In this document: in pieces, positions 40,926 through 48,933 of the stretch
How the letters are laid out: each line of letters starts with the position of its first letter
How positions within the stretch are numbered: position 1 is the first letter of the stretch
Assembly: GCA_050944435.1 (NCBI GenBank)
Contig: JBMNRB010000005.1
Coordinates: 100,231 to 164,230 of the forward strand
Length of the DNA stretch: 64,000 bases
Direction: 5' to 3'
Source of the DNA: Ruminococcus_G sp050944435
Lineage (GTDB): Bacteria > Bacillota > Clostridia > Lachnospirales > Lachnospiraceae
Position numbers and translations under genes: made by a program
The notes under the pieces: generated by a model
Seen by the model: only the letters and a program-made list of their open reading frames with translations
Databases searched by the model: none
Told to the model about the DNA's origin: nothing

Positions 40926-42182
40926 ATGAGGAAAAAAATATTGGCACTGGGACTTGTTTTCGCTGTGACACTGTCACTTTTCGGATGCGGCGGAAGCGGG
41001 GAAGATACATCTTCCACGGATAATGCCACAACGGAAACGGAAGAAAACACGTCAGCGGATACCGCGGAAGACAGCGGGGAAGAAAGCAGCGACGCGGGAG
41101 AATCCGATGTTACTACAATTGGAGATGCGGAAGGCTGGGTTATCAATGTAGACGATATGCTGGCAGGATCTCCTTTTGAGGGACTGACCGCTGAAGATGC
41201 ATACAGTTATCAGTTAATTGTAAAATCCTTTTCCGCAAGCTTTTTCTCAGCAGTTGTGGAAGGCGCTGAAGCAGCGGCAGAGGAGCTGGGAGTTGATCTT
41301 ACCTGCAACGGACCGAATACAGAATCCGACATTGCGGATCAGGTTAATATGTTTAATACAGCGATTATGAATGGCCTGGACGGCATAGCCATTGCGCCGT
41401 CAGATGCCTCAGCGGTTCTCGATTCTCTGAAAACAGCAAAGGAGAATGGCGTTCCGGTTGTCGCTTTTGACAGCGGCGTGGAGAATGCGCCGGAAGGTTC
41501 TCTCCTGGGAACAGTGGCAACAGACAGTGTGGCCGCAGGACGTATCGGAGCTGAAAACGTATACAACGCAGTTTCTTATAAAGTGAGCGACGGCCCCATT
41601 CGTATCGGGATGGTGGCAAATGACAGCACTTCCGCAAGCAATACCCTTCGTGGCCTTGGATTTGTAGACGGTATCATCGAACTTGGCAAAGCTGATGGGT
41701 ACAATGTTGCCGTTACCGGAAATGAATGGTTTACAGCGAATTGTTCCGATGCCGGTGATGAAAGTACTGCGGATATCATCGTAGAGTGCAGAGTTCCGGC
41801 TACGGCGCTGGTGGATTTATGCGCAAGCGAAGTGTCGGCAGTCTGTAACAAAGCAGATACAGTTGCCGTATTTGGAACAAATCAGACAGTTACAGAGGGG
41901 ATTATCATGGCAAACAGCAATCTCCAGGTGTTTGGTTCCGATCCGGAAACCTCCATCATTGGAACAGGATTTGATGCAGGCGCCGTAATTAAAGAAAATG
42001 TTGCCAATGGTACTTTATATGGATGTGTAACACAGATGCCCTACGCAATGGGATACTATTCTATTGCAACCCTGGTGGCAAATAATAATGGTGATGAAGT
42101 AGGTGATCTGTCAATTCCGGCATATTGGTATAATGCGGATAATATGAACGATCCTTTAATCGCTCCCAATCTTTACGATTGA
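40926..42182 (+). CDS. Sugar ABC transporter substrate-binding lipoprotein
   Basis: 418 residues. Lipoprotein signal with lipobox LFGC (Cys near 20) after a hydrophobic stretch, then an acidic Ser/Thr linker to about residue 65. A type 1 periplasmic-binding fold follows (YSYQLIVKSFSASFF, ADQVNMFNTAIMNGLDGIAI, IIGTGFDAGAVIKENVANG). It captures the ligand for the transporter at 31594-35087. It is placed at the far end of the operon, after the catabolic enzymes. Strong GAAAGGAG upstream. Confidence 0.92.
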   Translation: MRKKILALGLVFAVTLSLFGCGGSGEDTSSTDNATTETEENTSADTAEDSGEESSDAGESDVTTIGDAEGWVINVDDMLAGSPFEGLTAEDAYSYQLIVKSFSASFFSAVVEGAEAAAEELGVDLTCNGPNTESDIADQVNMFNTAIMNGLDGIAIAPSDASAVLDSLKTAKENGVPVVAFDSGVENAPEGSLLGTVATDSVAAGRIGAENVYNAVSYKVSDGPIRIGMVANDSTSASNTLRGLGFVDGIIELGKADGYNVAVTGNEWFTANCSDAGDESTADIIVECRVPATALVDLCASEVSAVCNKADTVAVFGTNQTVTEGIIMANSNLQVFGSDPETSIIGTGFDAGAVIKENVANGTLYGCVTQMPYAMGYYSIATLVANNNGDEVGDLSIPAYWYNADNMNDPLIAPNLYD

Positions 42183-42216
42183 TTTTTGACAATCTTTCTA
42201 ACTCTTTTACTCTTTT

Positions 42217-42247
42217 AGCACCCGATAATTTTAAATTATCGGGTGCT
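42217..42247 (+). terminator. Hairpin after the binding-protein gene
   Basis: Perfect 14-bp stem AGCACCCGATAATT / AATTATCGGGTGCT (42217-42230 with 42234-42247) with a TTA loop. No proper T-run follows, so termination may be weak. It ends the island operon before the regulator gene. Confidence 0.6.
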
Positions 42248-42283
42248 GTATTCTAAAGACATGATTTCTTGATTTTTAACGCT

Positions 42284-42305
42284 ATTTCATTTATTATAAT
42301 GAAAT
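42284..42305 (+). promoter_or_regulatory. Palindromic operator over the regulator's own -10 box
   Basis: ATTTCATT-TATTAT-AATGAAAT, 8-bp perfect arms around a 6-base centre; the TATAAT at 42295-42300 lies inside it. Typical of autoregulation by the GntR-LacI protein that starts at 42342. Confidence 0.6.
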
Positions 42306-42341
42306 AACCCAATAATTTAAGAACTAAAGGCAGGGAATAGA

Positions 42342-43478
42342 ATGGCTGATTTTAAATATAAACAGGTGGCCGACAGATTGAGAGTATGTATTGAGGACGG
42401 TACATTCAAATCCAATGAACGTATTCCAACAGAACCTGAACTTTGCGAACAGTTCCATGTGGGAAGGCAGACCCTTCGAAAAGCGGTAACTTTAATGGAA
42501 GAAGCCGGCTATCTGAAACGGATTCAGGGCAGCGGAACATATGTCTGTGAAAGGGAAGAACATCTCAGTGGGGATGGACTGCAAAATACACAGGAATATA
42601 CGCTGGAGATGACAGCTGCTGCAGGAGAAAACCGTGCGGTTACACTGATCATGATGAACGGCAAAAGTTATGTTTTTTTAGATATTATGCGGGGAATATC
42701 GGATGTTTTGACTTCAAATGGATATATTTTGAATATATTGATTACAGACGGCGACTATGATAAAGAACGAATATTCCTGGAAAACATGATGCAGAATCCT
42801 CCGGCAGGACTGTTGTTTGAACCGGTATGTTCGGGACTTCTTTCCATTAACTATCCTCTTTACAGGAGTGTATTTTCTAAAATTCCTGCATTTATGATCC
42901 ATATGGATTCTGTGCCTTCGTTCCCCTACATAGCGCTAAATGACCGTCATGGTTCTAAATTGCTTGCGGATTATCTGATTTCACTGGGACATAAAAGAAT
43001 CGGAACAGTGTATAGTTTTGATGAATATACGGGACAGAATCGTTACAGAGGTTTTTTGGATGCATTGCGGGAGCATAACATTCCTCATATTTCGAAGGAC
43101 AATGTGTGGATGTTTCATGATCAGACGAACGATCTGTTTGAGGCGGGAGGCTGCATTGCGCTGGAACGAATGTATAAAGAGGTTACTGCTATTATGTGCC
43201 ATGATGATCGGGTGGCAAGTAAACTGATTGGTTTTCTTAATAAAAGGAAGATTCGCGTTCCGGAAGATATTTCGGTTGTGGGATATGATAACAGTTTATA
43301 TTCCGAGTTGGGTGTTTCTATTACTACGGTTACACATCCCGGAAAAGAATACGGAAAAATGGCAGCGGAAGCGCTGCTGCAGATGATACATTCTCCGGGA
43401 AGCGTTGATTTATCCAGATATTCTGTTGAACCGAAGCTGGTGATCCGCGATTCTACCGGACCGCCTCCTGCAGAATAA
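42342..43478 (+). CDS. GntR-LacI hybrid transcriptional regulator (AraR-like)
   Basis: 378 residues. The N-terminal 70 residues are a GntR winged HTH (RIPTEPELCEQFHVGRQTLRKAV, then GSGTYV); after a linker the rest is a LacI/periplasmic-binding sensor domain (VTLIMMNGKSYVF, GLLFEPV, DYLISLGHKRIGTVYS, VVGYDNS). This AraR layout senses a sugar directly. It lies right after the transporter operon and is the natural local regulator of the twin promoters. A palindrome over its own promoter suggests autoregulation. Confidence 0.92.
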   Translation: MADFKYKQVADRLRVCIEDGTFKSNERIPTEPELCEQFHVGRQTLRKAVTLMEEAGYLKRIQGSGTYVCEREEHLSGDGLQNTQEYTLEMTAAAGENRAVTLIMMNGKSYVFLDIMRGISDVLTSNGYILNILITDGDYDKERIFLENMMQNPPAGLLFEPVCSGLLSINYPLYRSVFSKIPAFMIHMDSVPSFPYIALNDRHGSKLLADYLISLGHKRIGTVYSFDEYTGQNRYRGFLDALREHNIPHISKDNVWMFHDQTNDLFEAGGCIALERMYKEVTAIMCHDDRVASKLIGFLNKRKIRVPEDISVVGYDNSLYSELGVSITTVTHPGKEYGKMAAEALLQMIHSPGSVDLSRYSVEPKLVIRDSTGPPPAE

Positions 43479-43576
43479 TGTGTGATGAGCATGGCATGGG
43501 TGAAGAAAGTAGCATAGCAAATTTTTTAAGACTGCGTACAGAAACTTGATCAGCAGATATTTACTTGAAAATTAGG

Positions 43577-43612
43577 ATAAAAGATGGAGCAAATCTGCTC
43601 CATCTTTTATCC
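43577..43612. terminator. Bidirectional terminator
   Basis: AAAAGATGGAGCA (43579-43591) and TGCTCCATCTTTT (43596-43608), 13-bp perfect stem, AATC loop, T-runs in both directions. Serves the regulator and the minus-strand flavodiiron gene. Confidence 0.9.
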
Positions 43613-43644
43613 TATTACTTAGTGTAAGCCTGCTTCTGCCCTAT

Positions 43645-45510
43645 TTAAAGGGGCTCGAAATCCTGTACTCCATGCTTGCAGAGCGGGCAGATGAAGTCAT
43701 CCGGAAGAACATCGCCCTCATAAACGTAACCGCAGATTTTGCAGACAAAGCCTTTTTTCTCTTTTTCCACAGGCTGGGGTTTCGGCTTAATGTGAGCAAA
43801 ATAGTAAGCATAGGTGACGGAAGGTTCTTCAGAGAGAACCCGGGCTTCCGTTACATCCGCCACAAAGAGGGTATGTGTGCCGAAGTCCAGCATATCTGTA
43901 ACCTTGCCGGAAATTACAGCGTTGGAATACTGGGTCAGATAGACAAGGCCGTTTGCGCTTCTGGCAACGGGGTCTTCCGGGGAGATTTTGTCTGTGTCAC
44001 GACCGCTCTGGAATCCGAACTGCTGGAAAATCTTAAAGGGAACGGATTCTGTCAGAATGGAAACGTTAAACACTCCGGTCTTTACGATCATATCGTGGGT
44101 ATAATTCTGCTTATTAACGGCAATGGTAATTCTCTTTGGCGTATCGGTCAGCTGCTGCAGCGTATTGATGATGCAGCCGTTATCTTTCTCACCGTCTTTT
44201 GCGGTCAGAACGAAGAGGCCGTAAGAGAATTTAAAGAAGGCGTTGGCTTCTACTGTGCCGGCAGCATCCTTATCCAAAACAGCGGCCTCGGCAGCCGGCA
44301 CGGGAGCGGCCTGGGGGAAGTCTGCAGCAATGGCAGATACCAAGGCGTCAATGTCGGACAGCTGAGATTCTTTCAGAGAAGAACGCAACGATACACTCTG
44401 TTCCAGAATTTTAATATTTTTGCAGCCTTCCAGGATCTTTCTCATCAGGGAACCGGATGTGGGAGCCCAGGAACCATTTTCTACAAGGGCTACCGTCCGG
44501 TTCTGGATGTTGTGGGCGGCCAGGTCATGAAGAACTGCTTCCATGCGGACAAAGATGCCTGCGTTGTAGGTGGAGGAGGCAAGAACCATGTGGCTGTAGC
44601 GGAAAGCGGCGGCCACAATCTCTGATTCCGGCACTACGGAAACATCAAACATAACGGTTTTAATGCCTTTGTCCCGCAGACGGCAGGCGATGATTTCCGC
44701 TGCATTTTCCGTATTTCCGTAAACGGAGGCGTATGCGATCATCACACCCTGTTCTTCCGGTACGTAACGGCTCCACAGATCATACTTTTCAATGAATTCG
44801 CCCAGCTTTTTACGCCATACCGGTCCGTGGAGGGGACAAATCATGGCAATATCCAGTGTGGAAGCTTTTTTCAGAAGAGCCTGTACCTGCTGTCCGTATT
44901 TTCCTACAATGTTGCAGTAATAACGGCGGGCCTCATCCATGTAATCACGGTCGAAATCCACTTCGTCGGCAAACATGGCGCCGTTTAATGCGCCGAAAGT
45001 TCCGAAACCGTCGGCGGAAAACAGGATTTTATCCACTGCGTCATAGGAAACCATTACTTCGGGCCAGTGCACCATGGGGGCCATAACGAAATGAAGTTCA
45101 TGGTGGCCGGTGGAAAGTACGCTTCCTTCTTCTACAATGAGAGTTCTTCCTTCCAGATCCAGATCAAAGAACTGATGCAGCATTTTTTCCAGCTTTGCAT
45201 TGCATACTACGGTCGCTTCCGGGTAACGAAGCAGGATCTCCGTCAGCGCGGCGGAATGATCCGGTTCCATATGGTGAACGATCACGTAATCCAGTTTCCG
45301 GTCGCCCAGCACATGTTTTACATTTTCCAGAAAAGTTTTGGTTACCGCTTTGTCCACCGTATCGAAAAGTACAGTTTTGTCGTCCATCAGCAGGTAGGAA
45401 TTATAAGAAACTCCATCGGGAACGGAATATACGCCTTCGAACATGGCGAGTCTGCGGTCATTGGCGCCGACCCAGGTTAAATCTTTGGTAATTGATTTTG
45501 TACAGTACAT
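43645..45510 (-). CDS. Four-domain flavodiiron protein (O2/NO reductase)
   Basis: 621 residues from the ATG at 45510 (AAAGGAG upstream). In order: a metallo-beta-lactamase-like di-iron domain (about 1-250, HHMEPDHSAAL ligands); a flavodoxin domain (about 252-395, MIAYASVYGNTENAAE for FMN); a flavin reductase domain (about 430-575, FVLTAKDGEKDNGC, GFQSGRDTDK); and a C-terminal rubredoxin (CKICGYVYEG, CPLCKHGV). Electrons can pass within one chain from the reductase through rubredoxin and FMN to the di-iron site, reducing oxygen to water (or NO). Monocistronic between a terminator and a divergent promoter. Confidence 0.93.
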   Translation of the reverse strand: MYCTKSITKDLTWVGANDRRLAMFEGVYSVPDGVSYNSYLLMDDKTVLFDTVDKAVTKTFLENVKHVLGDRKLDYVIVHHMEPDHSAALTEILLRYPEATVVCNAKLEKMLHQFFDLDLEGRTLIVEEGSVLSTGHHELHFVMAPMVHWPEVMVSYDAVDKILFSADGFGTFGALNGAMFADEVDFDRDYMDEARRYYCNIVGKYGQQVQALLKKASTLDIAMICPLHGPVWRKKLGEFIEKYDLWSRYVPEEQGVMIAYASVYGNTENAAEIIACRLRDKGIKTVMFDVSVVPESEIVAAAFRYSHMVLASSTYNAGIFVRMEAVLHDLAAHNIQNRTVALVENGSWAPTSGSLMRKILEGCKNIKILEQSVSLRSSLKESQLSDIDALVSAIAADFPQAAPVPAAEAAVLDKDAAGTVEANAFFKFSYGLFVLTAKDGEKDNGCIINTLQQLTDTPKRITIAVNKQNYTHDMIVKTGVFNVSILTESVPFKIFQQFGFQSGRDTDKISPEDPVARSANGLVYLTQYSNAVISGKVTDMLDFGTHTLFVADVTEARVLSEEPSVTYAYYFAHIKPKPQPVEKEKKGFVCKICGYVYEGDVLPDDFICPLCKHGVQDFEPL

Positions 45511-45533
45511 AATGACTCCTTTCGTTTTTTTTA

Positions 45534-45562
45534 AGTATACCATATAACGGACGGGTAATCTA
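45534..45562 (-). promoter_or_regulatory. Promoter of the flavodiiron gene
   Basis: On the minus strand TAGATT (45562-45557), 17-bp spacer, TATACT (45539-45534), with an extended TGG before the -10, 24 bases before the ATG. Confidence 0.55.
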
Positions 45563-45590
45563 GGATTGTTCAGAAAAATCCACAGACACA

Positions 45591-45619
45591 TGGCTATATT
45601 CTGGAATCCGTGGTACAAT
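45591..45619 (+). promoter_or_regulatory. Extended -10 promoter of galE
   Basis: TGG-TACAAT (45611-45619) with a poor -35 (TGGCTA at 45591-45596). The GTGGTACAATA core is repeated upstream of the YigZ gene at 57374. Confidence 0.5.
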
Positions 45620-45667
45620 AGAAATATCTATTGATCCCAACATCATTTTCAGAGTAAGGAGAAAAGT

Positions 45668-46696
45668 ATGAGAATTTTAGTGACGGGAGGAGCAGGTTAT
45701 ATAGGAAGTCATACCTGCGTGGAACTTTTAAATCACGGCTATGATGTGGTCATCCTGGATAATCTCTATAATTCCAGCCAGCGGGCGGTAGAGCGGATTG
45801 GCCGGATTACAGGAAAACAGCCGGTATTTTATCAGGGAGATCTGCTGGACCGGGAATTTGTGGAGCGTGTTTTTGAAAAAGAGACCATCGATGCAGTGAT
45901 TCATTTTGCGGGTCTGAAAGCCGTGGGAGAATCGGTGGCAAAGCCATTGGAGTATTATCACAATAACATAACGGGAACGTTGATCCTGTGTGATGTGATG
46001 CGCAGCCACGGCTGTAAAAACATCGTCTTCAGTTCTTCCGCTACGGTGTACGGAGATCCGGCTTTCGTTCCCATTACGGAGGAATGTCCCAAAGGGAAAA
46101 TTACCAATCCCTACGGTCAGACAAAGAGTATGCTGGAACAGATACTGACGGATCTGCACACAGGAGATTCTCAGTGGAACGTGATGCTGCTTCGGTATTT
46201 TAATCCCATCGGGGCCCATCCCTCCGGTCTGATCGGAGAAGATCCCAAGGGAATTCCCAATAATCTGGTGCCTTATATCGCCCAGGTTGCAGTGGAAAAG
46301 CTGAAATGCCTGGGTGTGTTTGGCGACGACTATGATACGCCGGATGGAACGGGAGTAAGAGATTATATCCATGTGGTGGATCTGGCCCGCGGACACGTGA
46401 AAGCGCTGGAAAAGCTTAAGGAGGCCCAGGGCGTGTTCATTTATAATCTGGGAACCGGCAGGGGATACAGTGTGCTGGATGTGGTGAAGGCATATGAAAA
46501 AGCCTGCGGGAAAGAAATCCCCTATGAAATCAAAGACAGACGGCCGGGAGACATAGCAGCCTGCTATGCGGATCCTTCCAAGGCGGAAAAAGAACTGGGG
46601 TGGAAAGCAGAGTTTGGCATCGAAGAAATGTGTGCGGATTCCTGGCGCTGGCAGTCGATGAATCCAGATGGCTACCGTACAGAGAATCAGGAGTAA
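45668..46696 (+). CDS. galE: UDP-glucose 4-epimerase
   Basis: 342 residues, SDR extended family. TGGAGYIGSHTCVELL binds NAD; VFSSSATVYGDP gives the catalytic Ser region, and YGQTKSMLEQ the Y-x3-K pair. C-terminal substrate part has RYFNPIGAHPSGLIGEDP and ARKGDIAACYADPSKA-type ending. Interconverts UDP-glucose and UDP-galactose for galactose use and glycan synthesis. Stands alone with its own promoter. Confidence 0.96.
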   Translation: MRILVTGGAGYIGSHTCVELLNHGYDVVILDNLYNSSQRAVERIGRITGKQPVFYQGDLLDREFVERVFEKETIDAVIHFAGLKAVGESVAKPLEYYHNNITGTLILCDVMRSHGCKNIVFSSSATVYGDPAFVPITEECPKGKITNPYGQTKSMLEQILTDLHTGDSQWNVMLLRYFNPIGAHPSGLIGEDPKGIPNNLVPYIAQVAVEKLKCLGVFGDDYDTPDGTGVRDYIHVVDLARGHVKALEKLKEAQGVFIYNLGTGRGYSVLDVVKAYEKACGKEIPYEIKDRRPGDIAACYADPSKAEKELGWKAEFGIEEMCADSWRWQSMNPDGYRTENQE

Positions 46697-46711
46697 ATCC
46701 GACGATTTTTG

Positions 46712-46740
46712 TTGAATACTGACGAATAATCCGATATAAT
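46712..46740 (+). promoter_or_regulatory. Sigma-A promoter of the ferredoxin gene
   Basis: TTGAAT (46712-46717), 17-bp spacer, TATAAT (46735-46740). Confidence 0.7.
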
Positions 46741-46792
46741 AGAGTTGTTGATAAAAATTATCAATCTAATCGGTAAATATGGGAGGTATTCG

Positions 46793-47182
46793 ATGAAAAA
46801 ATTAGTAGCGGTAAATAAAGACGCCTGCATGGCCTGTCTGGCCTGTGCCAACGCCTGTTCAGAGGCATTTTATAAGAGAACAGACGCATCTGTTGCATGC
46901 ATTCAGATCGGAGCGAAAAAAGACGGTTCTCCGAAAGTACTGGCATGTCCCCAGTGCGGTAAATGTGCAGAAGTTTGTGAAGCAGGAGCAATCACCCAGA
47001 ATGCAAAGGGTGTATATATGGTAAACAAGAAAAAATGTACTGGCTGCGGCAAGTGCGTAGAGGCCTGTCCTTTCGGCCTGATGGTAAAGGCGGAAGACAG
47101 CGAGACCGCCAGCAAATGTATTGCCTGCGGTATCTGTGTGAAAGCCTGTCCTATGGATGTGCTGACAATTAAAGAGGATTAA
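46793..47182 (+). CDS. Four-cluster ferredoxin-like 4Fe-4S protein
   Basis: 129 residues from ATG 46793 (GGGAGG upstream). Four C-x2-C-x2-C-x3-C units: CMACLACANAC, CPQCGKCAEVC, CTGCGKCVEAC and CIACGICVKAC, enough for four [4Fe-4S] clusters, as in HydN/CooF/HycB-type electron carriers. No dehydrogenase or hydrogenase gene is adjacent, so its partner cannot be read from context. Monocistronic with a promoter and a terminator. Confidence 0.9.
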   Translation: MKKLVAVNKDACMACLACANACSEAFYKRTDASVACIQIGAKKDGSPKVLACPQCGKCAEVCEAGAITQNAKGVYMVNKKKCTGCGKCVEACPFGLMVKAEDSETASKCIACGICVKACPMDVLTIKED

Positions 47183-47196
47183 GTCTGTACAGAGTA

Positions 47197-47234
47197 AAGA
47201 GCCCGGTCCCTTTTGGGGATTGGGCTCTTCTTTT
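47197..47234. terminator. Terminator between ferredoxin and DUF1846 genes
   Basis: AAGAGCCCGGTCCC pairs with GGGGATTGGGCTCTT (47198-47228) with a TTTT loop and a few imperfect pairs, then CTTTT; it overlaps the minus-strand stop region and may act both ways. Confidence 0.78.
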
Positions 47235-48717
47235 AGCTGAAGGACTGTTCGTTTTCATATTTGGGTTCTGTGGTACACTGGATTCCCAGACGGTTGAAGG
47301 TCTTCATATCCGCTTCAGAAAGGATGACAGAACTGTGAGCCTGGCATCCGGCCAGCCGGGGCAGCTGTTCCAGCACCTTGCGGGCGGTATCATCGGAGGC
47401 GGCAGTGGCGGAAAGGGCAATCAGCACTTCGTCCATGTGCAGCCGGGGATTTTTGCTTCCCAGATACTGGGTCTTCAGCAGGCAGATGGGGGTGATGGAT
47501 TCCGGGGAAATCACGTGAAGCTCATGGGGAATTCCCGCCAGCACCTTCAGGGCGTTCAGCAGCATAGCGGCGCAGGCGCCCAGGAGTTCTGATGTTTTTC
47601 CGGTGATGAGTGAGCCGTCAGGAAGTTCCACGGCCGCTGCAGGAGCATCTGTTTCCTCGGCGCGTTTCAGAGCGGGAGCAATCACACGGCGGTCTGAGGA
47701 GGTAATGCCAGCCTGGCGCATGATCAGTTCCAGCTTATATGTCTCCTGCTCTTTATTGGCGCCTGATGCCAGATCTGCCAGCGCATGGTAATATCTGCGG
47801 ATAATTTCCTGGCAGGACGCTTCTTTGCAGGCTTCATCGTCATAGATACAGTATCCGGCCATATTGACTCCCATATCTGTGGGAGATTTGTAAGGACTTG
47901 TACCGAAAATCTGTTCAAATATGGCGTTCAATACAGGAAAGATTTCCACATCCCGGTTATAATTGACGGTTGTGACATTATAGGCCTCCAAATGGAAAGG
48001 ATCGATCATATTGACATCGTTCAGATCGGCCGTGGCAGCTTCATAGGCCAGATTTACAGGATGTTTTAAAGGGATATTCCAAATGGGGAAGGTTTCGAAT
48101 TTGGCGTATCCGGCGCGAATTCCCCGTTTATGTTCGTGGTAGAGCTGGGAAAGGCAAGTAGCCATTTTTCCGCTGCCCGGTCCGGGAGCAGTTACCACTA
48201 CCAGGGGGCGTGAAGTTTTGATGTAATCATTTTTCCCGAATCCCTGTTCGCTGACGATCAGGGGGATATTGGAAGGATAGCCGTCGATGGTATAATGAAT
48301 ATAAACGCTGATTCCCAGTTTCTCCAAACGTGATTTAAAATGCAGGGCGCTGTCCTGTCCGGAATACTGAGTAATCACCACGCTGCCGACAAAAAGCCCT
48401 TTGCTCCGGAAGGCTTCGATGAGACGGAGCACGTCTGTGTCGTAAGTAATTCCCAGATCTCCGCGGATTTTGTTTTTCTCGATGTCACGGGCGTTGATGG
48501 CGATTACGATTTCCGCATGTTCGGAAAGCTGCAGCAGCATTCGCAGTTTGCTGTCCGGTTCGAAACCGGGGAGAACTCTGGAAGCGTGATAATCGTCAAA
48601 AAGTTTTCCGCCGAATTCCAGATACAGTTTTCCGTCAAATTGGGCAATGCGCTCCCGGATGCGGCGGGACTGAAGTTCCAGGTACTTTTCATTATCAAAT
48701 CCTTGTTTCTTTTCCAT
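47233..48717 (-). CDS. DUF1846 domain protein
   Basis: 494 residues, a widespread family of anaerobic and Gram-positive bacteria with no settled function. Landmarks are GFDNEKYLELQSRRIRERI at the start, LYLEFGGKLFDDYHASRVLPGF, IAINARDIEKNKIRGDLGITYD, and a P-loop-like VVTAPGPGSGKMATCLSQLY near 170, then PDMGVNM-like and a C-terminal region with LYLGSKNPRLHMDEVLIAL. The G-x-G-S-G-K-M stretch suggests nucleotide or phosphate binding (inference). Divergent from the second ftsH. Confidence 0.88.
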   Translation of the reverse strand: MEKKQGFDNEKYLELQSRRIRERIAQFDGKLYLEFGGKLFDDYHASRVLPGFEPDSKLRMLLQLSEHAEIVIAINARDIEKNKIRGDLGITYDTDVLRLIEAFRSKGLFVGSVVITQYSGQDSALHFKSRLEKLGISVYIHYTIDGYPSNIPLIVSEQGFGKNDYIKTSRPLVVVTAPGPGSGKMATCLSQLYHEHKRGIRAGYAKFETFPIWNIPLKHPVNLAYEAATADLNDVNMIDPFHLEAYNVTTVNYNRDVEIFPVLNAIFEQIFGTSPYKSPTDMGVNMAGYCIYDDEACKEASCQEIIRRYYHALADLASGANKEQETYKLELIMRQAGITSSDRRVIAPALKRAEETDAPAAAVELPDGSLITGKTSELLGACAAMLLNALKVLAGIPHELHVISPESITPICLLKTQYLGSKNPRLHMDEVLIALSATAASDDTARKVLEQLPRLAGCQAHSSVILSEADMKTFNRLGIQCTTEPKYENEQSFS

Positions 48718-48854
48718 ATATTTATCATCCTATCCTGTTTGGTATGTTTTACGTACGAAAACAGTATACTACAGGATGTAACAATAGTGTAGACAGAAAA
48801 AAATTTTTTTTAGGAAAAGTTTAGAAATGTGTCGGTAATTTCACAATATCCGTA

Positions 48855-48883
48855 TTGATTTATCGAACTCTTGTATTTATAAT
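48855..48883 (+). promoter_or_regulatory. Sigma-A promoter and 5' hairpin of the second ftsH
   Basis: TTGATT (48855-48860), 17-bp spacer, TATAAT (48878-48883). The leader then has an ATCCGAAA / TTTCGGAT hairpin at 48894-48916 before the ribosome site, a possible translation-control element. Confidence 0.65.
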
Positions 48884-48933
48884 GAAAAAGGATATCCGAA
48901 ACATGAGTTTTCGGATCTACAAGGAGGATAAAT

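Noticed and set aside
27282..43478. The catabolic island as a standard inositol operon
   Set aside because: There is an IolG-like gene, but no iolB, C, D, E or J and no inositol-type isomerase; the dehydroquinase-like and radical SAM genes point elsewhere.
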